This document shows positions 30,786 through 39,246 of a stretch of 64,000 bases of DNA, in pieces. The notes beneath the pieces were generated by a model. The model saw only the letters and a program-made list of their open reading frames with translations. It was not told the origin of the DNA and made no database searches. Within the stretch, counting starts at the first letter, position 1. Each line of letters starts with the position of its first letter. The position numbers and the translations under genes were made by a program. Origin of the DNA: Planctomycetota bacterium (GTDB taxonomy: Bacteria; Planctomycetota; Phycisphaerae; UBA1845; PWPN01); NCBI GenBank assembly GCA_029550525.1, contig JAKPHF010000001.1, forward strand, positions 1-64,000, read 5' to 3'.

Positions 30786-31394
30786 TCAACTCGTCAACGC
30801 ATCTCCCAACAGCTCCCGCAAACGTTTTCGGCCCTGGAAAACATACCACTTCACGTTCTCCAGGCTGCAATCGAGAAGGGCCGCAATATCCTTTTGGGCC
30901 CACCCCTCGATGGTGAACAGGATCAGGGCCAGCCGTTGCTTCTCAGGCAGTTGTTGCAAGGCCGCATCCAGTGCCTGGCCAAGCTCATGCCCTTCGGCCA
31001 ACCGCTCGGGACCGGTGTCGGCCACGACCGGCTCGCCGTCGGCCCCTTTCATACCCTCGGCCCCCCACTGCTCGTCAAGGGCCACTCCGCCCCGCCGAGA
31101 CCGCCGAGCATTCAGCGACAGGTTGCTCACGATCCGCAACAGCCAAGGACCGAATCGACTGGGCTCTTGCAGCCGATCCAGCGACCGATAGGCCCGCAAC
31201 AGCGCTTCCTGCACTACTTCCAGGGCGTCGTCACTGTTGCCCAGCAGGCGATAAGCCGTCGCGATGGCCGCCCGCTCGTAAGCCTTGGCCAACTTCCCGA
31301 ACGCCTCGGTACTCCCGTCCCGGGCCGCCAGAACCCAAGCAGCATCGCGCTCGCCCGTAGCGTCCGTAAAGAGCGGCTGGTTCTGCTGGTCCAT
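30786..31394 (-). CDS. ECF-type RNA polymerase sigma factor
   Basis: About 202 residues. Region 2: AFGKLAKAYERAAIATAYRLLG, DDALEVVQEALLRAYRSLDR, FGPWLLRIVSNLSLNARR. Region 4: LGQALDAALQQLPEKQRLAL, AQKDIAALLDCSLENVKWYVFQGRKRL. It recruits RNA polymerase to its own regulon. The ATG at 31394 is used; a GTG four codons upstream is possible. It is followed by its probable anti-sigma gene and then the STN protein. A TTGACA-type promoter candidate lies upstream. Confidence 0.92.
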   Translation of the reverse strand: MDQQNQPLFTDATGERDAAWVLAARDGSTEAFGKLAKAYERAAIATAYRLLGNSDDALEVVQEALLRAYRSLDRLQEPSRFGPWLLRIVSNLSLNARRSRRGGVALDEQWGAEGMKGADGEPVVADTGPERLAEGHELGQALDAALQQLPEKQRLALILFTIEGWAQKDIAALLDCSLENVKWYVFQGRKRLRELLGDALTS

Positions 31395-31458
31395 GGATAT
31401 AGACACCGGGACACGTAAAGGGTTAGAGCAATTAGGAGGTTCTGCGGCGCCCCAGAAA

Positions 31459-31486
31459 GATATCCGTGCGGCCGCCCCCCTGTCAA
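31459..31486 (-). promoter_or_regulatory. Possible promoter of the ECF sigma cassette
   Basis: On the minus strand TTGACA (31481-31486), 16-base spacer, GATATC (31459-31464). Good -35, weak -10. Confidence 0.35.
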
Positions 31487-31560
31487 CCGACCTGGAAATG
31501 GATTATCATGGCTGGCTGCACTGAACCGCACGATGCTCCAATTATTCTAGGTTTCTGCCA

Positions 31561-32406
31561 ATGCTGAAGTTACAAACCGTCGCTGAAGTCCGGTCGTTCC
31601 TGCAACCCCATCGCGCCGCCGGTCGGCGGATCGGCCTGGTACCCACCATGGGGGCCCTGCACGAGGGCCACCGCTCGCTGATCCGGGCCGCCCGAGCAGC
31701 GTGCGACGTCGTGGTCGTGTCGATTTTCGTCAACCCGACGCAGTTCGGGCCCAACGAGGACTACGCCGCCTATCCCCGGCCGCTGGAGGACGACCTGGCC
31801 GCCTGCCGAGCCGAAGGCGTGGATGCCGCGTTCTGTCCGCCAGTCGAGGAGATGTACTCGCCCCAGGCGGCCACCACCGTATCCGTGGCTCGCCTGACCG
31901 AGGGTCTCTGCGGCGCTCACCGCCCCGGTCATTTCACTGGCGTGACCACCGTGGTGACCAAGCTCTTCAACATCGTCCAACCCAACGTGGCCTACTTCGG
32001 CCAGAAGGACGCTCAGCAGGCCGTGGTCATCCGCAAGATGGTCCACGACCTGATGTTCCCCATCGAGATCGTCACCTGCCCCATCGTCCGCGAGGCGGAC
32101 GGACTGGCCCTGTCCAGCCGGAACGTCTATCTGAGCCCCGCCGAGCGTCGGCAGGCTCTTTCCCTGAGCCAGGCGCTGAACTGGGCCCGCGAGCAGGTCG
32201 CCGCCGGCGAGCGCAACGTCGCCACCCTCACCGAGGGCATGCGACAACGGATCACCGCCGCCGGCCCGTGTGTCATCGACTACGTGTCCATCGTGGACGC
32301 GGACGAGTTGACGCCCAAGCAGCGGGTCGAGGGCAACTGTCTCATCGCCTTGGCCGTACGCATCGGCCGGACCCGACTGATCGACAACATCGTCGTCAGC
32401 GTATGA
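31561..32406 (+). CDS. panC: Pantothenate synthetase
   Basis: Joins pantoate and beta-alanine with ATP to form pantothenate in coenzyme A synthesis. 281 residues, normal length. VPTMGALHEGHRSL (27-40) carries the HxGH nucleotide motif, and VVSIFVNPTQFGPNEDY, GHFTGVTTVVTKLFNIVQP, YFGQKDAQQ and LALSSRNVYL are all standard. No panB or panD adjacent. It stands divergently from the ECF sigma cassette and 137 bases ahead of lgt. Confidence 0.96.
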   Translation: MLKLQTVAEVRSFLQPHRAAGRRIGLVPTMGALHEGHRSLIRAARAACDVVVVSIFVNPTQFGPNEDYAAYPRPLEDDLAACRAEGVDAAFCPPVEEMYSPQAATTVSVARLTEGLCGAHRPGHFTGVTTVVTKLFNIVQPNVAYFGQKDAQQAVVIRKMVHDLMFPIEIVTCPIVREADGLALSSRNVYLSPAERRQALSLSQALNWAREQVAAGERNVATLTEGMRQRITAAGPCVIDYVSIVDADELTPKQRVEGNCLIALAVRIGRTRLIDNIVVSV

Positions 32407-32543
32407 GTACCCGCGGGACGGAGCGTCGAGATACAAAGGGCGGAGATACAGCAACGACGAACCGTGTCTCCGCTTTTCGGCTCGAATCTGTCCTGGTTGA
32501 GGGTCATTGGACTCTCCTCCGCGGGCTCAGTACCATCTAACAC

Positions 32544-33704
32544 ATGTGGCCAACCGTCTTTGAGATTCCGTTCTTCAATCTGCCCATCCGCGGCTACGGC
32601 CTGATGCTCATGATCGGGTTCCTCGGCGGCACGTGGTGGGCCGCCCAGCGGGCCGCCCGCGTCAAGGCCGACCCCGACCTGGTCATCAACCTCGGCTTTG
32701 TCGCCCTGATCGCCAGCGTCATCGGCGCTCGCGTGTTTTACGTCCTGCACTACTGGGACGCACAGTTTGCCGGCCGCGGCCTGTGGGCGATCATCAATAT
32801 CACCGCGGGCGGGATGGAGTTTTACGGCGGATTCATCGGTGCCTTCATCGCCGTGTTGGGCTACCTGGCCATCAAGAAGGCTCCGTTCCGTCTTTACCTG
32901 GACATCATCACGCCCTCGCTCATGTTCGGGATGGGCGTCACCCGCATCGGCTGCTTTCTCAACGGTTGTTGCTGGGGCGCGGTCTGCAGCCCCGAGATTC
33001 CTTGGGCGGTTCGATTTCCATACGCCAGCCCGGCCGCCTATCGACAGTGGGAAGATCGCGTCGTCACCTATCCGGCTGAACTGATCACCGTGTACTTCCC
33101 TGGAAACGCGTCGTTGCTTAGCCGTGACGACATTTACGCCTCGCCCGAGCAGCGCAGCCGACCCGAGCAAGCCTACCGTAAAGCCGTTACGGCCCTCGAA
33201 CAGGCCCGCAAGCAGCAAGCCGATGCCAAGACCATCGACCGGCTCCGCAAGAAAGTACAGGCGGCACAGAAAGCTCAGGCGGAATACGCTTCCCTCGCCC
33301 GCCAGGAGTGGCAGTACGCGCTCGAGCCTTCCGAACTGCAGGCCGTCGCCGGCCAGGCCCGGACGCACACCGTGCACCCGGTTCAACTGTATGCCTCCAT
33401 CAACGGGCTGCTGCTCGCGATCCTGTTGAGCACCGTGTTTTACCGGCGGAAGCATCACGGTGTCGTTGTCGGCCTGTTCTTCCTGCTCTATCCGATCATG
33501 CGGTTCATCGAGGAGATCATCCGCAGCGACAATCCGCACGACGTGATCGGCCTGACCATTTCGCAGTTCGTGAGCGTGACCATTTTCGTCGGCGGCGTCA
33601 TCTATCTCATCGCCATCTATCGCTTGCCGGCCAACTCCGTACCCGCGCCGGTTCCCGTCCCGGCCGGCCGTGACGACAAGCGCGATAAGAGCGGCAAGCG
33701 GTAG
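32544..33704 (+). CDS. lgt: Prolipoprotein diacylglyceryl transferase with coiled-coil insertion
   Basis: Transfers diacylglycerol from phosphatidylglycerol to the lipobox Cys of prelipoproteins in the inner membrane. 386 residues. Seen: IRGYGLMLMIGFLGG, MEFYGGFIGAF (91-101), the Lgt signature TRIGCFLNGCCWG (133-145) with the essential Arg134, HPVQLYAS (278-285) and a final EEIIRSDNPHDVIGLTISQ. Between VRFPYA (about 161) and HPVQLY there are about 115 residues where the family has about 30. This extra part is charged and helical (AYRKAVTALEQARKQQADAK, IDRLRKKVQAAQKAQAEYAS), a coiled coil. Consistent with the many lipoproteins in this window. Confidence 0.93.
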   Translation: MWPTVFEIPFFNLPIRGYGLMLMIGFLGGTWWAAQRAARVKADPDLVINLGFVALIASVIGARVFYVLHYWDAQFAGRGLWAIINITAGGMEFYGGFIGAFIAVLGYLAIKKAPFRLYLDIITPSLMFGMGVTRIGCFLNGCCWGAVCSPEIPWAVRFPYASPAAYRQWEDRVVTYPAELITVYFPGNASLLSRDDIYASPEQRSRPEQAYRKAVTALEQARKQQADAKTIDRLRKKVQAAQKAQAEYASLARQEWQYALEPSELQAVAGQARTHTVHPVQLYASINGLLLAILLSTVFYRRKHHGVVVGLFFLLYPIMRFIEEIIRSDNPHDVIGLTISQFVSVTIFVGGVIYLIAIYRLPANSVPAPVPVPAGRDDKRDKSGKR

Positions 33705-33734
33705 TCCGGCGAGCCGGCGCCGAGGAAAAAAGAT

Positions 33735-34163
33735 AGACGCGGTGACGCGGTGACGCGGCGAGACGGCAGAAGGAAAGGACAAGAGGAAGACGTCTCCGGA
33801 CAGCCCCCGCCCGCGGCTTGGGGCCATCACATAGTCCGGCATTCTCACTCGCGAAACACTCGCCTGGTTCGATCGGCACTTGCTCGGGAAAAATGTCCCG
33901 CCATCCTCCTCAGCGCCCTCCGAGAATTAGGCTCCCTTCTCCGCTACGCAGTGCCGTTTCGAGGTTGTTCCCGGCACCTGCCGCCAGTAAACTCTCTCCC
34001 GCCGGGTTCCACAGGAGCGAGGGTATCTTCGTTGTTCAGCATCCGCCGTAGCCGTTTTGCCGACATCTCTTCTTCGCCGCGTCGCCGCGTCACCGCGTCT
34101 CCGCGTCGGGCTCTTCCTCTCTCGCCGCGTCCCCGCATCGGCGCGTCTCCGCGTCGTCTTGCT
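33735..34163. repeat. gacgcggt/accgcgtc inverted word-repeat pair
   Basis: agacgcggtgacgcgg (33735-33750) is exactly complementary to 34085-34100. The left arm has about three words, and the right arm (34073-34163) about eight (cgccgcgtcaccgcgtctcc, gccgcgtccccgc, gcgtctccgcgtcg). It is followed at 34164-34195 by a c-rich ccaggcccctggccccaggc stretch that reaches the codons of the lipoprotein signal peptide. The interior between the arms shows no gene I recognise. Confidence 0.7.
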
Positions 34164-34760
34164 CCCCAGCCCCCAGGCCCCTGGCCCCAGGCCCTGCTAT
34201 GTCTGGCCGCACTGACCGCCCTGACGCTGCCGCTGGGCTGCGGCCCGCGAGTCACGCGCATCGAACTGGAAACCTACGATGCCGCCGGCCAGCCCAGCCG
34301 ACACTACACCGAGTTCACACGGGCGGCGTTCAAGCAGATCTCCGACGGCCGCATCGAACTCGTCCTCCGCTCCGAACAACCCAGCCAGATCGATCCCACG
34401 CAGACCATCACGCAGGTGGTTCACGTGCAGACGTTCTGGACGCCCCGCCTCGGCATCACTTATGCCGAAGCAAGCCAGATCAACGCCCGCATTCAATATG
34501 CCATCCTCACGCCCCCCACCGGCGTCCGCTACGACGGTGGCGCGTTTGTCAGCTACAAAATCGATGGTCTCACGGGCGAACTCGTGGGTTGGATCGAAAG
34601 CGGCGAGCTATCGCCCAAGTTCCAGATGGGTAACGCCGTCGAACCGTTCGGACCGGCCCGTATCAGTGGAACCTTCCGCGCCGTCGAAAACCCCGGCGAA
34701 GTGGTCACCACTCACCAGATGCTTCGCAGCCAGTTCACGCAAACCCTCGACCGCGAATAG
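34032..34760 (+). CDS. Lipoprotein, unknown function, start unclear
   Basis: The recognisable protein begins at about 34194 with a hydrophobic core and lipobox (LLCLAALTALTLPLGC) and continues for about 175 residues of beta-rich sequence (IELETYDAAGQPSRHYTEFT, ITQVVHVQTFWTPRLG, KIDGLTGELVGWIESGE). No ATG, GTG or TTG lies in frame directly ahead of the signal peptide. The nearest in-frame start is a TTG at 34032, and translation from there passes through the accgcgtc repeat, giving an Arg/Ser/Pro-rich stretch. Either the repeat invaded and displaced the original start, or the product carries a repeat-encoded leader. Family not recognised. Confidence 0.55.
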   Translation: MFSIRRSRFADISSSPRRRVTASPRRALPLSPRPRIGASPRRLAPQPPGPWPQALLCLAALTALTLPLGCGPRVTRIELETYDAAGQPSRHYTEFTRAAFKQISDGRIELVLRSEQPSQIDPTQTITQVVHVQTFWTPRLGITYAEASQINARIQYAILTPPTGVRYDGGAFVSYKIDGLTGELVGWIESGELSPKFQMGNAVEPFGPARISGTFRAVENPGEVVTTHQMLRSQFTQTLDRE

Positions 34761-34763
34761 TCT

Positions 34764-34798
34764 GGCTCATAGCTCACAGCCCATAGCTCGTAGCTAAA
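34764..34798. repeat. Repeat block A (inverted orientation)
   Basis: ctggctcatagctcacagcc, catagctcgtagct, directly after a stop codon. It is the complement of block A at 23752 and 27949. Confidence 0.7.
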
Positions 34799-34803
34799 AA
34801 ACA

Positions 34804-34831
34804 ACGAAGCGCACGCAAGCGTGCGCTTCGT
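34804..34831. terminator. Bidirectional terminator between convergent lipoprotein genes
   Basis: 13-bp stem ACGAAGCGCACGC/GCGTGCGCTTCGT with T6 on the right and A6 on the left. Confidence 0.8.
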
Positions 34832-34857
34832 GGTTTTTTAACCTAATGGGGTTGCGA

Positions 34858-35499
34858 TCAGTTCGCTTGCGGCACCATGGCGTAGATCTCGACGCGCCGG
34901 TTGGCCTGCTTGCCTTGGGGCGACGTTTCGTCGCTTTTGGGTTTGTTCGGCCCCCAGCCACAGGCCGCCATGTAGTTGGCCAGCCCGTCAGCCTGCAGAA
35001 CCCGCACCACCGTGAGTGCGCGCTGACAGCTCAGTTCGTAGTTGTCCTTCCACTTGCTGTACCGGATCGGATCGCTGTCCGTGTGACCGAACACGTAGAT
35101 TTCGCGCTCGGGATACTCCTGCCGAATCGTGGCTGCGATCTTGCTCAGGATCTGCTTGGCCCCCGGCTTCAGGTCAGCCTTGCCCGAATCGAACAGCAGC
35201 GTGCCTTCGACCGAAGTCATCGCGCCGCCGGGCACGCCGTGCCAATCTTTGGGCGCCTCGACCTGCTTGGCCCGGGCTTCGGCGAGCTCGCGCTTCAACC
35301 GCTCGATCTCCGCCGCGTCGGCGTTGCGCTGCCGCTGGGCCGCATCCAGCTCGGCTTCCAACTGGCTGATGCGATCGGCCAACCGTTGGGCCGAATCATC
35401 CGCTCGCGCCACGTCCTTGTTCGGATCATTGCAGCCGATCAGCACGCCCGACAGCCCCAGAACCGCCACCAACGATAGATTTCTCAACGCGCGTTGCAT
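34858..35499 (-). CDS. OmpA-family peptidoglycan-associated lipoprotein
   Basis: 213 residues. Lipobox LIGC with Cys23, then a coiled coil (about 35-80: SAQRLADRISQLEAELDAAQ, ERLKRELAEARAK), then an OmpA C-terminal domain (GTLLFDSGKADLKPGAKQIL, YVFGHTDSDP, LSCQRALTVVRVLQADG, CGWGPNKP, KQANRRVEI). It anchors the envelope non-covalently to peptidoglycan. The ATG at 35499 is right: AGGAGG is six bases or so upstream, whereas the preceding in-frame GTG abuts that site. Confidence 0.92.
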   Translation of the reverse strand: MQRALRNLSLVAVLGLSGVLIGCNDPNKDVARADDSAQRLADRISQLEAELDAAQRQRNADAAEIERLKRELAEARAKQVEAPKDWHGVPGGAMTSVEGTLLFDSGKADLKPGAKQILSKIAATIRQEYPEREIYVFGHTDSDPIRYSKWKDNYELSCQRALTVVRVLQADGLANYMAACGWGPNKPKSDETSPQGKQANRRVEIYAMVPQAN

Positions 35500-35599
35500 A
35501 CAACCCACCTCCTTGTTCCCATGCCGTCTGTTCGATCCGCCAGCAAGATAAACGGACGGTCCCTCGCGGGCAAGACCGCCTCTGACGTTCGCTTGTGAG

Positions 35600-37171
35600 T
35601 TATTGCGGGGAATTCATGATTTGCAGGTAGTCCAGAATCCGGTCGTGATAGATCACCACGATGAACGAGGCCAGCGCCAGCCACGGCCCGTAGGGCAACG
35701 CGCGGCCTTGGCGGCGGCAGAGAATCACGACCATGCCCACCAGCGCCAGCAGCGACGCCGCGAAAAACCCGATGAACGCCACGCTCCAGCCGGCGATGGC
35801 TCCGATGGCGGCCATAATGTGCACGTCGCCCATGCCGAACGCTTCCTTGCCCAGCCCGAGCGTCCCGAAGATGCGCGTCGCCCACGCCAGTGCCCCGCCG
35901 ATGGCCCAGCCGGTCAGCGCCGTCGCCAAGCCCCACAAGGGCTGCCAATTACCGAACACTTTCCAGTGCAGGACGCGCTCGACCGCCTGCGAGGCCGCCG
36001 GATTCCCCCCCACGATGAACAAGCCCGCGACAATTAACAGGATGGCCGGCGACAACAAGAGCAACTCCCACAAGGCATTGCGTCGCGCGGTGACCGCCTC
36101 GGCGTTGATGGCTTCGACGATGCCCTCGTCTTCCTCGGGATGAGGATGACTGGCGAACACAGTCAGCACCACGAACAGCACAGCCAGCCCCACGCCCGTC
36201 CGCACGAGCCCGGGATCCACCCGCGATGCCTCCGGCCAGACCAGCCGCCCGCCGGCGTCGCGCGGCGGGTGGATCAGCCGCGTCCACGCGTGGTAGTCCT
36301 GCAGCACCATGCTGCCGACGTATGCCGCCACCACAATCAGCCCGACGACGGCCCAGATCCAGGCGTAGCTCGCCGGCCGCGACACGAGCGATTCGCCTGC
36401 GACGAGCAGTTCGGCTGAGGTCTGCGACTCCACCGCGGCGGACTCGCAGGCCGAAGCCGCCGGAGCCTCGGCCGATGCCCCCGTTTCGACCGAAGCCGTG
36501 TCGGCAGATGGCGGACCGGCCGGCGCCGGCAGTCCGCTCACATCCTCGCCCTCGGCCTTGGATCCGCGCAGCCAGATGAGCGCACCGATGGCCATGCCGA
36601 CCGTCGCCGCCAACGCTGCCACTGCCTGGATCGCCCCCGGGCGAATCCAGCCCTCGGCTGCTGTGCTGGCCGCCGGCGTCCACATGGCATGCAGGATCAG
36701 CCCCAGCCCGGTCATGATCCAGGTCACGCGGATGTCCACCAGATACGCTTCGAGATCCATGACCGTCACGACGATCAGTCCACCGGCCAACGCCCAGTGG
36801 GCCAGGAGGATCGGCCAGTCGCAAGTCAGGTCGCTGATGCCGTCACGCAGACGGGCCACGAAGAACGCGTCAAACAGGATGAGAAACGTGAATGCCGTGG
36901 CCAGCTCGACCAGCGGATATTGCACGGAAATGGGCGCTCGGCAGTATCGGCACCGGCCCCGCAGCAGGACGTAACTGAGCACGGGCAGATTGTCCCGCCA
37001 TTGCAGTGTGGAGCGGCAGGACGGGCAGAACGACCGGAGCGGCCGGCGCAGCGAGATATCCCGCGGCCAGCGGTAAATCACCACGTTCAGAAAGCTGCCG
37101 ACGCACGCGCCGAAAAGAAGGACGAGCAATGACCAGTAGAGATTGACCCAGAACACGGGCGTTCCCGGCAA
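35600..37171 (-). CDS. Prepilin peptidase (A24 family) with large central insertion
   Basis: 523 residues against the usual 250-290. The N-terminal part has GACVGSFLNVVIYRWPRD and a zinc-binding CPSC...CRYC (49-52, 74-77) with PVLSYVLLRGRCRYC. The first catalytic Asp is in VTVMDLEAYLVDI (Asp139) and the second in GMGDVHIMAAIGA (Asp449). Between them lie about 310 residues rather than about 60, with an acidic Ala/Ser/Glu-rich segment (about 203-265) and at least three extra membrane spans. It should cleave and methylate prepilins such as the one at 13002. The start is a TTG at 37171; a GTG at 37156 is an alternative. 15 bases behind apt. Confidence 0.9.
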   Translation of the reverse strand: MPGTPVFWVNLYWSLLVLLFGACVGSFLNVVIYRWPRDISLRRPLRSFCPSCRSTLQWRDNLPVLSYVLLRGRCRYCRAPISVQYPLVELATAFTFLILFDAFFVARLRDGISDLTCDWPILLAHWALAGGLIVVTVMDLEAYLVDIRVTWIMTGLGLILHAMWTPAASTAAEGWIRPGAIQAVAALAATVGMAIGALIWLRGSKAEGEDVSGLPAPAGPPSADTASVETGASAEAPAASACESAAVESQTSAELLVAGESLVSRPASYAWIWAVVGLIVVAAYVGSMVLQDYHAWTRLIHPPRDAGGRLVWPEASRVDPGLVRTGVGLAVLFVVLTVFASHPHPEEDEGIVEAINAEAVTARRNALWELLLLSPAILLIVAGLFIVGGNPAASQAVERVLHWKVFGNWQPLWGLATALTGWAIGGALAWATRIFGTLGLGKEAFGMGDVHIMAAIGAIAGWSVAFIGFFAASLLALVGMVVILCRRQGRALPYGPWLALASFIVVIYHDRILDYLQIMNSPQ

Positions 37172-37186
37172 GCCGTTGTGACTCGT

Positions 37187-37732
37187 TCATGCGTAACTGA
37201 GCACGCTGTACGTTGACCAGCGCGACAGCCGCTCGCGACCGTTCAAGCTCAGCAGCTCGATCAGGAACGAAATCCCGATGATCTGCCCGCCCAGCTTTTC
37301 CACGAGCTCGCAGCAGGCTCGCATCGTCCCGCCGGTCGCGAGCAAATCGTCGACCATGAGCACGCGCTGCCCCGGCCTGATGGCGTCCTCGTGAATCTCC
37401 AGCGTGTCCGAGCCGTACTCGAGCTCGTACGTCAGGCTGATCTTGCGACCGGGCAGCTTGCCCGGCTTGCGGATGGGCACGAAGCCGGCGGTCAGATTGC
37501 GGGCGACCGCGGTGCCGAAGATGAAGCCACGCGATTCGGCCCCCACCACCACGTCGATGTGCTGCGACCGGTATGGGTACGTCATGAACTCCACCGCCAG
37601 CGAGAGCGCGGCCGGATCCTTGAGCAGCGGCGTGATGTCGCGAAAGATGATGCCCGGCTTGGGGAAGTCGGGAATGTCTCGGATGTAATCCTTGAGTTCG
37701 GCCGCGCCCGGCGTGCCCACCTTGATCGCCAT
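37187..37732 (-). CDS. apt: Adenine phosphoribosyltransferase
   Basis: Salvages adenine with PRPP to AMP. 181 residues, normal length. IRDIPDFPKPGIIFRDITPLLKDP near the N-terminus, GAESRGFIFG, RKPGKLP and the PRPP loop VLMVDDLLATGGT (124-136) are all intact. AGGAG precedes the ATG. It appears to be co-transcribed with the prepilin peptidase gene downstream, an apparently incidental pairing. Confidence 0.96.
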   Translation of the reverse strand: MAIKVGTPGAAELKDYIRDIPDFPKPGIIFRDITPLLKDPAALSLAVEFMTYPYRSQHIDVVVGAESRGFIFGTAVARNLTAGFVPIRKPGKLPGRKISLTYELEYGSDTLEIHEDAIRPGQRVLMVDDLLATGGTMRACCELVEKLGGQIIGISFLIELLSLNGRERLSRWSTYSVLSYA

Positions 37733-37979
37733 GTTGCATCTACTCCTGATTCGGCGGACGCGTCCGGCGCCGCTCGCGCGATATTAGGTCAAGCCGCCGG
37801 CCGTCGCAAGGCGGCCGCTCGATGCGAGGTCGCCGTGCGGGACAAAAGGTTAGCCGTTTTTTTGTACGCAGGATTAGCTGGACCGTATCCTCGGCTCGGA
37901 ATACGAAGGGAAAGATGAATCCGGCACCGCGACGTGAAGGACGAAAGGCCCGCCCCGACCTGCAGGGCTTGCCCGTGCG
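37733..37979. other. Intergenic gap
   Basis: A T7 run at 37857-37863 lies ahead of apt on the other strand, but no hairpin accompanies it. No gene seen. Confidence 0.3.
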
Positions 37980-38498
37980 TCAGACCAGATCGGAGTCTTC
38001 CAGATCCAGGGCGGCCGTCTCGTCGGACGCCGCCAGGGCCTCCAACTCGCTGATGGGGTCCACATCGTCGTCCAGGAGGAAATCGTCGTCATCCGCCCCG
38101 GACGGATTGCTCCCGCCGCTGCTGCCCTGGGCGGTGACCGGCGTCGCCGAACTGCGGCCCGCCCGCGACTCCAGCCGCGTATGCACCGGCCGCAGATCTT
38201 TGGGCACGCCGTCGATCTGAACCGTGAACACCACCGGTCCGATGACGATGTGGTCGCCGGGATCGAGTTCCTGCTCGGTGATCCGCTTATTATTGACGTA
38301 GGTTCCGTTGGAACTGCCCAAATCCCGAAGCGTGACCGTGTCGTCCTCGACCATCATGAGGGCGTGCTGGCGGGAAACCTCTCCCACCGGAATGCGCAGG
38401 TCGCAGTCTTCCTTGCGGCCAATCAGGGTCTTTCCCGGCTGGACTGGGAATTCCTTCCGCGTGCCGTCATCCTTAAACATCACCAAGCAGACGTTCAT
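37980..38498 (-). CDS. FHA-domain protein
   Basis: 172 residues. A single FHA domain: IGRKEDCDLRIPVGEVSRQHA, LRDLGSSNGTYVNNKRI, with the GR..D, SRQH and NGT motifs for phosphothreonine binding. It ends in an acidic tail (ADDDDFLLDDDVDPISELEA). The ATG at 38498 (MNVCLVMFKDDG) begins the domain; the longer frame to 38564 is Gly/Pro-rich and unlikely. Probably a soluble partner in Ser/Thr-kinase signalling. Confidence 0.85.
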   Translation of the reverse strand: MNVCLVMFKDDGTRKEFPVQPGKTLIGRKEDCDLRIPVGEVSRQHALMMVEDDTVTLRDLGSSNGTYVNNKRITEQELDPGDHIVIGPVVFTVQIDGVPKDLRPVHTRLESRAGRSSATPVTAQGSSGGSNPSGADDDDFLLDDDVDPISELEALAASDETAALDLEDSDLV

Positions 38499-38825
38499 GG
38501 GAGATGCCAACCTCGCGTGGCCCCGGCCGTCAGGACCTACAGGCTGCCCCGCCGGACCGGCCACTGATCAGGGAAGAAATCGCTCTGCCTGCCAGAGTAC
38601 TGACCGCCCGCCGGTTCAGGCTGGGCCTCCGGACGCGTATCCGGCCGGAACCCCCTAATAGCCTTCCGGCTGCAGATACTAGTGTAATTGGTCCGCACAA
38701 CCGTCGCAAGCTTAAACCACCATCGCCGCCGGGCGCCGCAGGCCGATTTTCCCCGAGCCCGCCCTGGCCGCCACGCCCGAGCGCCGCGCAGGAAACAAAA
38801 CGCTGGAACCGCCCGCCTGGGCGTA
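38499..38825. other. Gap upstream of the tRNA gene
   Basis: No gene or repeat recognised in 327 bases. Confidence 0.3.
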
Positions 38826-38853
38826 TTGACAAGGTTCTCGTTGCCGCTATACT
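38826..38853 (+). promoter_or_regulatory. Strong promoter of the tRNA-Asp gene
   Basis: TTGACA (38826-38831), 16-base spacer, TATACT (38848-38853), 42 bases ahead of the tRNA. Confidence 0.75.
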
Positions 38854-38895
38854 GAGGTGTCTCAGGAGTCGTCGGACCCCATGGGTCCGCTCCGT

Positions 38896-38969
38896 GGGGT
38901 CGTAGCTCAATTGGTTAGAGCATCGGACTGTCGATCCGAAGGTTGCGGGTTCGAGCCCCGTCGACCTCG
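38896..38969 (+). tRNA. tRNA-Asp (anticodon GTC)
   Basis: Full cloverleaf: acceptor GGGGTCG/CGACCTC with one G-T pair, D arm GCTC-loop-GAGC with TTGG, anticodon stem TCGGA/TCCGA with loop CTGTCGA (anticodon GTC at 38930-38932), T arm with GGTTCGAGC, and discriminator G. CCA is not encoded. Discriminator G73 fits Asp. Confidence 0.96.
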
Positions 38970-39141
38970 TTCTCAAGCGAACGAGACTTCCCAACCCAGA
39001 CCACCTGCCTGCTCTTTCTCTGCGTCATCCGAACTGCGCGTGGTACTTCAGATGTGCTTCGTGACGCCGCGCACGCCCTCAGACCGCTGCTCGAGCAATG
39101 GTTGAACTGAACCGTGGGGCGGATCGCTCCACTGAATTGAT

Positions 39142-39220
39142 GAACCACGGAGGTCGCAGAGGACACAGAGGAAAGGCATGACATGCCCGCCTCTGTGCTC
39201 CTCTGTGCTCTGCGGCTGTC
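39142..39220. repeat. cacagagg inverted word repeat, second copy
   Basis: aaccacggaggtcgcagagg, acacagagg on the left and cctctgtgctcctctgtgct, ctgcgg on the right, with the centre catgacatgcccg. It matches the copy at 28104-28180 in both arms and centre. Confidence 0.8.
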
Positions 39221-39246
39221 CAGAGACCGGCGCAGATGGCATTCAA

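Noticed and set aside
32280-33848. 522-codon minus-strand frame
   Set aside because: Antisense to lgt; no ribosome binding site or domain.
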